Positions 1 to 5,647 of a stretch of DNA of 5,679 bases are shown here, piece by piece. The stretch covers positions 1-5,679 of the forward strand of contig JADLBT010000522.1 of NCBI GenBank assembly GCA_020847555.1, in the 5' to 3' direction. Below the pieces are notes generated by a model. That model had not been told where the DNA came from. It ran no database searches and worked only from the letters and a program-made list of their open reading frames with translations. The translations under genes were made by a program, and so were the position numbers. Each line of letters begins with the position of its first letter. The first letter of the stretch is position 1. Origin of the DNA: Gemmataceae bacterium (GTDB lineage: Bacteria > Planctomycetota > Planctomycetia > Gemmatales > Gemmataceae).

Positions 1-1
1 A

Positions 2-214
2 TTCTTCTCCGTCACGGAAACGCTGGACAATGTCGGCGGCCTGAAGGTGCTCAAAGATTGGCTGCGATTGCGTGACCGGGCTTTCTCTGACCGCGCCCGC
101 GAATATGGTCTGCCTATGCCCAAAGGGATTGCCCTGTTGGGCATCCCCGGAACGGGCAAGAGCCTGACGGCGAAGATGATCGGCGAACTGTGGCGGCTGC
201 CGCTGGACCGGCTC
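2..214 (+). pseudogene. Truncated AAA+ ATPase (Ycf46/SpoVK-like), N-terminal part of the ATPase domain only
   Basis: The frame is already open at the left edge, so the gene's 5' part lies outside the window. About 71 codons look like the start of an AAA+ domain of the Ycf46/SpoVK type. There is a DNVGGLKVLKDWL segment (the usual 'VGGL..LK.WL' entry to the domain), then FSDRAREYGLPMPKGIALLG, and a Walker A motif GIPGTGKS at 140-163, followed by LTAKMIGELWRLPLDRL. In intact relatives the next segment leads to Walker B, sensor and arginine-finger motifs. Here similarity stops at about base 214 and I see no Walker B in any frame downstream. The reading frame stays open to a TAG at 611-613, but that tail is arginine/proline-rich and does not look like this family. 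Third-position GC is about 77%, lower than the intact genes appear. Without Walker B it could not hydrolyse ATP. A genuine short protein is unlikely. Confidence 0.7.
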
Positions 215-344
215 GTACTCGAGCAGGTCCAGCGCCAACTCCCGCCTGACCGTGTCGTCGATTCTCCTGAACACTCCTGGGCGCCATTCGTCCTTGGATA
301 CCTTGATCGCCAGGAGCTGGCGCGGCGTTATCGGTGGGATCGGA

Positions 345-613
345 GCGAACCGCAGCCCGGTGAAGGTGCGCCTCGACGGCCGCGCGGTCTCCCCGTTCGA
401 CGCCGGCCGCGACTTCCGCGCGGTCGTCCTCACCTTCGCCGCGGCCGACCTGGGCGGGATGGCCATCGATCAGTGACTGTTCCAGGAGGTTCTCGCTCGC
501 ACCGGCCGGTCCGACAGCGACGACGACGTGCGCCAGATCAGCCGGCTCCTCCTGCGCGAGTGCCAGCGGGCCGCATCACCCACCGCGATTACCCGGTCGT
601 CAAACTCGCGTAG
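345..613 (+). pseudogene. Remnant of an unidentified coding sequence with an in-frame stop and a frameshift
   Basis: From about 345, and clearly from 357 to 473, the frame starting at multiples of three has almost exclusively G or C at third positions (about 38 of 39 codons). It encodes KVRLDGRAVSPFDAGRDFRA, then VVLTFAAADLGGMAIDQ, and meets TGA at 474-476. The same frame and the same codon bias resume directly after the stop with LFQEVLARTGRSDSDDDVRQ, then ISRLLLRECQRA. Near 567-572 the strong bias moves to the frame used by the AAA fragment, giving GRITHRDYPVVKLA and a TAG at 611-613. This shift fits loss of one base or gain of two. The simplest reading is the 3' end of one former gene, of at least about 85 codons, with one nonsense and one frameshift mutation. 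I do not recognise the family. The upstream boundary is uncertain because codon bias is weaker between 215 and 345. Confidence 0.5.
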
Positions 614-757
614 CGGCACTGCTGTCCGAGGCGGCCGTCGGACCAACCCGGAGCGCCAGCGCCGGACGCGCCCAGACCCCTCGCTTCGAGTCTGTGCGAG
701 CACCTCTCCCCCCGGCCCCCTCCCGGACAGTCCCTGATCCCGCCGCCTCACCACACC
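614..757. other. C-rich intergenic spacer downstream of the lptD-like gene
   Basis: These 144 bases lie between the TAG of the remnant and the stop codon of the minus-strand lptD-like gene. I see no credible coding frame. There is a small inverted repeat GTCCGA/TCGGAC (624-629 and 638-643, 8-nt loop), a motif CAACCCGGAGCGCCAGCG near 644-661, and a C-rich stretch near 700-725. The last two resemble dispersed intergenic sequence that I associate with Gemmata-type genomes, which is memory and not a search result. No hairpin followed by a T-run is evident on the minus strand, so the terminator of the lptD-like gene is not identified. Confidence 0.5.
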
Positions 758-3700
758 CTATCGCGGGCTTCCCATGTTCTGGAACACGTTCCCCAGCGCG
801 CCGGGCTGGCGGCGGTTGGTCGGGAGCAGGATCGGGAAGATCTCGAAGTTGAAGCTGACCGTGTTGACCGTCGAGTTATGGGACAGGCCGGCGCTTAGCT
901 GCAGGTCGGTTCCGGTCCGCGTCACCATCACCATGTTCGTCTGGACCTTGTTACCGAAGTCGTAGGACGTCCCGGCCGTAACCGCGTACTTCGGGCTGAA
1001 CACATAGGTGAAGCTCGCCAGCACCGTCCGGCTCTGGATCGGGTCGATGTGGCGGTACATCAGCGACAGCCGGTTGTTGTCGTACCGATTCGCCTCCATG
1101 CCGATTGTGAACATCCGCGCCCCCTGGTCCAGCGGCTCGAACCACCCGTCGCTGAAGAACGTGAACCGATCGCCGAGGAACCAGAGATAGTCGTACTGCA
1201 GGAACGAGAAGCTTTCGCCGAAGTTGTCGCGCGCCCGGTTGGGGAAGTACGACGCGCTCAGCCCGAGCGTCATCCAATCGACCACATGCTGCTGCCCCGG
1301 ATAGCCGCGCTTCGTCTGCCAGCGCTGGCGCGCGTCCAGCTGGAGTACCTCGATGGTGTCGAGGGTGTCGAGCTTCGAATCGATCAGCCGTCGGATGGCG
1401 TAGGTCTGCGGGTCGAACACGCGGTTGGTATACAGGTTCAGGCCGTAACCGGGGTTGTACTCGCGCCACCGGGGGCGGAAGTTCCGCAGCGTCTGGTCGG
1501 TGACGGCGTCGTTGAGTCGGTCGAGCTGCGGCAGTTGCTCGTAGGGGGTGCTGCTGTAGGCGTTGAAGTAGTTCGCGCTGAAGACGATCTTGTGAAAGAT
1601 GCCGTTCAGGTTCCACAGCTCGCTCTGAATCTCCGGGTACAGGCGCGACAGCGGCAGGCTCGTCCGCACTCCGCCGCCGCCATACGCCCGGCCGTCCGGG
1701 CTACCGTACACGTCCTCCGAGTAGTACGTCAGATCGCCGACGACGTAGGGGACGACCTTGAGGTCGTACACCGGGAACGGCAGGCTTATCTCCTGCCGCA
1801 GGTCGAACCGGCCGGTCGCCACGTCGCGCTCGGTGTTGATGTCGCTGTACGAGTAGACCGGGGGCGGCGGCTGGTGCGTCGGCTGCAGGTGGGCGTAGCC
1901 GGCGCTGCCCCAGGCGTTGTACGTGAACAGGTCGAAGAACTTCTCGCCGATCAGGAACCCGTCGAGGCGCGGCATCCACTCCGTCTCGGTCATCCAGTTG
2001 CGCAGCCGGGCCTGGCCGAACAGCGTCCACGCCCAGTTGTTGTTCTGCTGCTTGACGAACCCCCACGTCTCCTGATCGAGTTCGTTCCAGTAGGCGTAGT
2101 TGAAGAACTGCTCGGAGAAGTTCCGGTCGGAGAGCGCATTCACCTTCCACTTGGACGAGAACCCCAGCGGCAGTCCCTGGACGTTGCCGTCGAGGGAGAC
2201 GATGCCGCGGAACTCCGGGTGGGTGATCGGGACGAACGTCGGCGGCGTCAGGGGCGTCGGCCCCGGCACCAGGGCGAACTCGCCGCGGCTGCCGCCCAGG
2301 ACGTCCACCCCCACGTCCTGCATGCCGTAGGCGCGGATCGTGCCGTTGTAGCGATTGGGGATCCCGAGCAGGTCGGTCCCGGTGAAGATGTAATCGGTCC
2401 CGAGGGCCGGCCCGCGTTCGCTCATGTAGTCGGTGTGCAGCCGCCAGCGCGTGCCGGGCGTCGGCGTCAGGCCGAGCAGGTCGTACAGATCCCACGTCAC
2501 GAACGCCTGGAACCCGAAGATCCGGTTGTAGTTGAACGCCAGCGCCTCAAGCGGGCCGAGCGGGTCGTCGGCGTTGGTCCGGATGTACGGCAGGTAGAAC
2601 ACCGGAACGCCGCCGATCCACAGAACCGCGTTGCGGCCGCGGAAGAGGCGGACGGTCTGGTTGACAGGCTGGCCGGTGACCGGGTCGATGCGCTGGGCGC
2701 CGAGCCCGAACAGGCCGCGCTTGGGCACCTCGATTTCCTCCAGGCTGGCCTTGCCGAGGGTCAGCTTCAGGTTCGGGTCGTAAGGCAGCTTGCTGGCGTT
2801 GACCGACGATCTGTTCATCTGGAACAGCTTCGGGTTGAGCTGGAGCAACTCCGGCCCCTGCAGGTGGAGCGGGTCCGGCATGCCTTTGCGCTGCACCACC
2901 AGGTCGGCATCCCGGGCGATGGCGACGCCGCGGTGGACGTCGTAATACATCTCGTCGGCCCGGAGCAGGCGGGCCTCCTCGTTCGATTCCTGGCGGATCT
3001 CGACGTGCCCGCACAGGTAGAACTCCATCTGCCGGTTCTGCAGCCCCTCCTGGCCCGGGGCGGCCCCGTCCTTGAGAAGGTGCTGAAAGTCGCCGCGCGT
3101 CCACAGTACCGCGCGATCGGCCTCGATGTCGATCATCCCCTTGTTGGCGATGTCGTTGATGGTGATGATGACGCCGCTGCTGATGACCACGGCCGTCTCG
3201 CCGGACGGCAGCGGGTAGTTGGTGGCGGCGATGGCCTGCGACGAGCGCGGACGGATGATGACCTGGGGCGACGGCGGACCGGCCTCGAACGGCGGCTCGA
3301 GCGGCCGGGGCGGCGGCGGTTCCTCGACCGCGCCCCCGGGCGGCACGGCCGGCACGGCACCTTGCCCGAACGGGGCCGGCGGCACCGGCGCGGGCAGCAC
3401 CGGAGGAGCAGGCAGGGGGGCCGCAGGCGCGGGCGGCACCGCGACCACCCCCGGCGGGAGCCCTCCACCGGGCGGCCCCTGCGTGGGCACCGCCGGGACA
3501 AAGCCGGGCGGCGCAGGCGGCGGAGTCGGCTCCTGCGCGCCTGTGCGCTGCAGGTTCGGATCGACGCGCGGCGCCGCAGGTACACGGTTCTGAGCGGTGA
3601 CGCGCTGCGGCGCGGACGAGCCCTGCCGTTCGGCCAGCGCGTTCCGGTAGATCGGGTCGGCGGGCGCGGGCTGGTAGGCGATGCGCTTGCCGTAGGCGCG

Positions 3701-4126
3701 CAGCTTCACCTCGCCGCGCGTCGCCAGCCCGATCAGGGCGCGCGGGGCGGGGCCGTCCTGCGTGACGGTTCGCGGGCCGTCGTCCAGGACAACGTCGCCC
3801 TCCGCGTACACCTCCAGCCGAAACGCCCCCGTCTGCTGCCTGGCCGCTTCATCGACCCACACGACCCCTTGCTGCGCGCGCAGGCGCACCGCCCCCTGTT
3901 CGAGGGTGACGCGGCCGCGGAGCAGGAAGATGCGCTGGCCGCCGTCGGGCCAGGAGGTCACCTCGTCGGCGTTGACGAGGATCGGCTGCGTGCTGCCGGC
4001 GTCGGTACGGCCCCAGCGGAGGGCGGTCTGGGCAGAAACGCGCTCGGTCCCGCCGGCCAGCAGAGCGCCGGCGACGCCCAGGACCAACAGGGTGCCGCTC
4101 AGCCTTCGTGTCCTGGATCGCTTCAC
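758..4126 (-). CDS. lptD: LptD-like LPS-assembly outer-membrane protein with a proline-rich insert
   Basis: This 1122-residue protein probably forms an outer-membrane beta-barrel that inserts lipopolysaccharide into the outer leaflet at the end of the Lpt pathway. A basic N-terminus (KRSRTRR), a hydrophobic stretch (about 11-25) and a VSA-Q site near residue 32 make a Sec signal peptide. Residues about 48-160 look like an OstA/LptA-type domain (ILVNADEVTSWPDGG, then FLLRGRVTLEQGAVRLRAQQ). Residues about 183-289 are a proline/alanine/glycine-rich linker. A second OstA-like segment follows (about 290-440, including ADRAVLWTRGDF, FYLCGHVEIRQ and LLRADEMYYDVHRGVA), then VLWIGGVPVFYLPYI (501-515), the most LptD-like motif. 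The rest is rich in Tyr, Trp and Phe with alternating strands, as in the LptD barrel; FSANYFNAYSSTPYEQLPQL (849-868) recalls the conserved LptD C-terminal region. The only cysteine is Cys372, so the disulfides of E. coli LptD cannot form. E. coli LptD is about 784 residues, so this one is much longer. The GTG start is chosen for its Shine-Dalgarno sequence and the signal peptide directly after it. Confidence 0.85.
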   Translation of the reverse strand: MKRSRTRRLSGTLLVLGVAGALLAGGTERVSAQTALRWGRTDAGSTQPILVNADEVTSWPDGGQRIFLLRGRVTLEQGAVRLRAQQGVVWVDEAARQQTGAFRLEVYAEGDVVLDDGPRTVTQDGPAPRALIGLATRGEVKLRAYGKRIAYQPAPADPIYRNALAERQGSSAPQRVTAQNRVPAAPRVDPNLQRTGAQEPTPPPAPPGFVPAVPTQGPPGGGLPPGVVAVPPAPAAPLPAPPVLPAPVPPAPFGQGAVPAVPPGGAVEEPPPPRPLEPPFEAGPPSPQVIIRPRSSQAIAATNYPLPSGETAVVISSGVIITINDIANKGMIDIEADRAVLWTRGDFQHLLKDGAAPGQEGLQNRQMEFYLCGHVEIRQESNEEARLLRADEMYYDVHRGVAIARDADLVVQRKGMPDPLHLQGPELLQLNPKLFQMNRSSVNASKLPYDPNLKLTLGKASLEEIEVPKRGLFGLGAQRIDPVTGQPVNQTVRLFRGRNAVLWIGGVPVFYLPYIRTNADDPLGPLEALAFNYNRIFGFQAFVTWDLYDLLGLTPTPGTRWRLHTDYMSERGPALGTDYIFTGTDLLGIPNRYNGTIRAYGMQDVGVDVLGGSRGEFALVPGPTPLTPPTFVPITHPEFRGIVSLDGNVQGLPLGFSSKWKVNALSDRNFSEQFFNYAYWNELDQETWGFVKQQNNNWAWTLFGQARLRNWMTETEWMPRLDGFLIGEKFFDLFTYNAWGSAGYAHLQPTHQPPPPVYSYSDINTERDVATGRFDLRQEISLPFPVYDLKVVPYVVGDLTYYSEDVYGSPDGRAYGGGGVRTSLPLSRLYPEIQSELWNLNGIFHKIVFSANYFNAYSSTPYEQLPQLDRLNDAVTDQTLRNFRPRWREYNPGYGLNLYTNRVFDPQTYAIRRLIDSKLDTLDTIEVLQLDARQRWQTKRGYPGQQHVVDWMTLGLSASYFPNRARDNFGESFSFLQYDYLWFLGDRFTFFSDGWFEPLDQGARMFTIGMEANRYDNNRLSLMYRHIDPIQSRTVLASFTYVFSPKYAVTAGTSYDFGNKVQTNMVMVTRTGTDLQLSAGLSHNSTVNTVSFNFEIFPILLPTNRRQPGALGNVFQNMGSPR

Positions 4127-4139
4127 CGCGGCTCCTCCC
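4127..4139 (-). promoter_or_regulatory. Shine-Dalgarno sequence that fixes the GTG start of the lptD-like gene
   Basis: On the minus strand GGGAGGAG (4139 to 4132) precedes the GTG at 4126-4124, with the GGAGG core 7 nt from the start codon. An in-frame GTG further upstream, at 4267, would add 47 residues rich in Arg, Pro and Gly ahead of the signal peptide, which would bury the signal. The Shine-Dalgarno position and the signal peptide agree on 4126. Confidence 0.85.
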
Positions 4140-4189
4140 GCTCTGGCTGAGGGAGCGTCTGAGCGGCCCTGCCACTCGACTCCCGGACC

Positions 4190-4321
4190 CACGTTCGGCC
4201 TGCTCGGTGGCGGCCCCCCGCGGCGGTCGCCGGGACGTGGCCCGCGCCGCAGACGGATACCCCTCACCTCGGGTCGTGCCGGGGCGCGAGGGTGGACGCA
4301 GCATGAAAGAGGCTGAACGTG
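4190..4321 (-). promoter_or_regulatory. Possible long-range stem in the 5' leader of the lptD-like mRNA
   Basis: The segments at 4310-4321 (AGGCTGAACGTG on the plus strand) and 4190-4201 (CACGTTCGGCCT) are complementary at 11 of 12 positions and 108 nt apart. In the minus-strand transcript one arm would lie only a few bases after the predicted start site (about 4325). The other would be about 65 nt before the GTG. Such a stem would close most of the leader into one domain. The match could be chance in GC-rich DNA, and I recognise no known riboswitch or leader family. Confidence 0.25.
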
Positions 4322-4331
4322 CGAGGGGCGG

Positions 4332-4359
4332 AGTATAGAAACGGCCTTCGAGCTGTCAA
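4332..4359 (-). promoter_or_regulatory. Near-consensus sigma-70 promoter for the lptD-like gene
   Basis: On the minus strand TTGACA (4359-4354) is a perfect -35 box. TATACT (4337-4332) differs from the TATAAT consensus at one position, and the spacer is 16 nt. The predicted start site is near 4324-4326, leaving a leader of about 200 nt before the GTG at 4126. It is the only strong promoter match I see in the window and stands out in such GC-rich DNA. It lies between the purM stop and the lptD-like gene and reads toward the latter, so this gene should not depend on read-through from purM. Confidence 0.75.
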
Positions 4360-4389
4360 GGGCAAGGCGTCGCCGGCCGCGTCACGCCA

Positions 4390-4439
4390 GGCAGGACGGG
4401 AAAGGTGGCGAACCTTCCCGCACTCCGGGAGAGCCTGCC
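4390..4439. other. Nested inverted repeats between purM and the lptD-like gene
   Basis: An outer stem GGCAGG/CCTGCC (4390-4395 with 4434-4439) encloses a hairpin of 9 bp with one bulged A: CGGGAAAGGT (4397-4406) with ACCTTCCCG (4412-4420) around the loop GGCGA. It sits 7 nt from the purM-proximal hairpin at 4448-4477 and about 30 bp upstream of the -35 box. No T-run follows on either strand, so a simple intrinsic terminator is not indicated. It may add to termination or RNA 3'-end stability of purM, or be a palindromic repeat unit. Confidence 0.45.
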
Positions 4440-4445
4440 AGAAAG

Positions 4446-4477
4446 GGAAAGCCCACGGGTGGCGCCCCGTGGACTTT
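4446..4477 (-). terminator. Hairpin directly after purM, probable 3'-end element; copy 1 of a repeat
   Basis: In the minus-strand RNA, AAAGUCCACGGG pairs with CCCGUGGGCUUU (4477-4466 with 4459-4448) to give a continuous 12-bp stem, including one U-G wobble, around the 6-nt loop GCGCCA. On the plus strand that wobble becomes a C-A mismatch, so the structure is better in the purM direction. The stem begins 7 nt after the purM stop codon. The following bases are pyrimidine-rich (CCCUUUC) but not a true U-run, so termination strength is uncertain. Bases 4446-4472 are repeated with one mismatch at 5620-5646. Confidence 0.6.
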
Positions 4478-4483
4478 AGAGGG

Positions 4484-5566
4484 TCAGGCCTCGAACTCCA
4501 GGCCCACCTCGCCCTCGCGCACCTCGCCGATGCGGTAGGTCTTCACCCGGTCGTCTTCGAGCTGGCGCTGGATGCTCTCGGCGTAGTACGGGCTCACGAT
4601 CATCGTGAAGCCGATGCCCATGTTGAACACCGTCTCCATCTCCGCCTGGTCGATCCCGCCGAGCCGTTGCAGCCAGTCGAACACCGGCGGCACCGGCCAG
4701 CTGCCGCGCCGCAGGAACACGCGCCGGCCCGGCGGCAGCACGCGCGGGACGTTGCCCGGCAGCCCCTCGCCGGTGATGTGCGCCAGCCCGCGCACCACGC
4801 GCTTCTTGAACGGGTAGTGCCCGAGCACCCGCTGCACCGGCCGGACGTAGATGCGCGTCGGCTCCAGCAGCTCCTCGCCGACCGTCCGGCCGAGTTCGGG
4901 AACATGGTCCGTCACCTTCAGCCCGGCGCTCTCGAAGACTACCTTGCGCACCAGGCTGTACCCGTTCGAGTGCAGCCCGCTGCTCGCCAGCCCGAGGACG
5001 ACGTCGCCCGGGCGGATGGTGCGGCCGTCGATGATGCTGTCGCGCTCGACGACGCCGACGCAGAACCCGGCCATGTCGTAGTCGCCCGGGGCGTAGAAGT
5101 CCGGGAGGATGGCGGTCTCCCCGCCGACGAGGGCGCAGTCCGCCTCCATGCACCCGTCGCTGATCCCCTTGATCAGGTCGCGCGTCAGGGCCGGGTCGTC
5201 CTTCGGCATCGCCAGGTAGTCGAGGAACAGCAGCGGTTCGGCGCCGGTACACAGGGCGTCGTTGACCGACATGGCGACGAGGTCGATGCCGACCGTGTCG
5301 TGCCTGTTCATCAGCCCCGCCACCTTGAGCTTGCTCCCGACGCCGTCGGTGCAGGAGACGAGGACCGGATGGCGGTAGTTCCGGGCGAACAGGCGGGCGT
5401 TGTAGTCGAGGCTGAACAGGCTGGCGAACCCGCCGAAGCCGTCGAGGACGCGCGGTGTGTGGGTGCGTTTGAGGAACGGCACCATGCCGGCGAGACTCGT
5501 TTCGTAGAGGGCCAGGTCCAGGCCAGCCGCCCTGTACGTCAACTTCGGCTTCGGTTCGTCACTCAT
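4484..5566 (-). CDS. purM: Phosphoribosylformylglycinamidine cyclo-ligase (AIR synthetase), PurM
   Basis: This 360-residue cytosolic enzyme catalyses the fifth step of de novo purine synthesis: FGAM plus ATP gives AIR plus ADP and phosphate. The length is close to the family norm (about 345). Family signatures run in order: LTYRAAGLDL (9-18), VLDGFGGFASLF (40-51), the glycine-rich DGVGSKLKVA (74-83), GIDLVAMSVND (93-103), VGGETAILP (147-155), GDYDMAGFCVGVVE (161-174), ASSGLHSNGYSLVRKV (194-209), LEPTRIYV (234-241), AHITGEGLPGNVPRVLP (262-278) and FNMGIGF (314-320). I chose the ATG at 5566 because MSDEPKPKLTYRAAG aligns with the family N-terminus. An upstream in-frame start at 5671 would add 35 unrelated residues encoded across a hairpin repeat. 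A purine-rich GGGGGAG lies about 11 nt before the ATG. Residue 267 is Glu in a motif that reads TGGGF in E. coli PurM. The protein looks intact. Its promoter is not visible and may lie beyond the right edge. Confidence 0.97.
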   Translation of the reverse strand: MSDEPKPKLTYRAAGLDLALYETSLAGMVPFLKRTHTPRVLDGFGGFASLFSLDYNARLFARNYRHPVLVSCTDGVGSKLKVAGLMNRHDTVGIDLVAMSVNDALCTGAEPLLFLDYLAMPKDDPALTRDLIKGISDGCMEADCALVGGETAILPDFYAPGDYDMAGFCVGVVERDSIIDGRTIRPGDVVLGLASSGLHSNGYSLVRKVVFESAGLKVTDHVPELGRTVGEELLEPTRIYVRPVQRVLGHYPFKKRVVRGLAHITGEGLPGNVPRVLPPGRRVFLRRGSWPVPPVFDWLQRLGGIDQAEMETVFNMGIGFTMIVSPYYAESIQRQLEDDRVKTYRIGEVREGEVGLEFEA

Positions 5567-5619
5567 CAAGGCTCGCACTCCCCCCCGGGGCCGCTCGGCT
5601 CGGCCCGACGGGGAACTGT

Positions 5620-5647
5620 GGAAAGCCCACGGGTGGCGTCCCGTGGG
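5620..5647. repeat. Hairpin repeat upstream of purM; copy 2
   Basis: Bases 5620-5646 match 4446-4472 at 26 of 27 positions, in the same orientation; the single difference (T for C, at 5639) lies in the loop. The arms CCCACGGG (5626-5633) and CCCGTGGG (5640-5647) form an 8-bp perfect stem with a 6-nt loop. Unlike copy 1, the flanking A/T-containing arms do not extend the stem. It lies about 54 bp upstream of the purM start codon, in the spacer to a gene outside the window. It may be a 3'-end element of that gene or one unit of a dispersed palindromic repeat family. Confidence 0.75.

Noticed and set aside
252..476. A 74-codon intact small gene starting at ATG 252
   Set aside because: The first third lacks the codon bias of the rest, there is no convincing Shine-Dalgarno sequence, and the coding signal continues beyond its TGA.
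474..476. TGA read as selenocysteine or by programmed readthrough
   Set aside because: A second lesion (a frameshift at about 567-572) follows within 100 bases, which fits decay better. I see no obvious SECIS-like hairpin directly after the TGA and the peptide context is not redox-like.
47..613. A 188-codon protein running through the AAA fragment to the TAG
   Set aside because: Only the first part resembles an AAA domain. The middle is an Arg/Pro-rich shadow of another frame with strong codon bias.
624..643. Hairpin GTCCGA/TCGGAC as terminator of the lptD-like gene
   Set aside because: Only 6 bp with an 8-nt loop, more than 110 nt beyond the stop codon, and no T-run on the minus strand.
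470..754. A 94-codon minus-strand frame downstream of the lptD-like gene
   Set aside because: Arg/Ser-rich composition, no recognisable domain, and it overlaps the plus-strand coding trace in a poor-bias frame.
3219..3593. A Gly/Ala-rich plus-strand frame of 124 codons
   Set aside because: It is the antisense of the proline-rich linker, and the low-complexity composition explains its openness.
1049..4150. A 1033-codon open frame on the plus strand, antisense to the lptD-like gene
   Set aside because: Long antisense frames are expected opposite GC-rich genes. Its translation is Arg/Val/Gln/Gly-rich with no domain, and the minus strand has a signal peptide, Shine-Dalgarno sequence, promoter and LptD motifs.
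4476..5252. A 258-codon minus-strand frame overlapping purM
   Set aside because: An Arg-rich frameshadow of purM, whose own frame shows every family motif.
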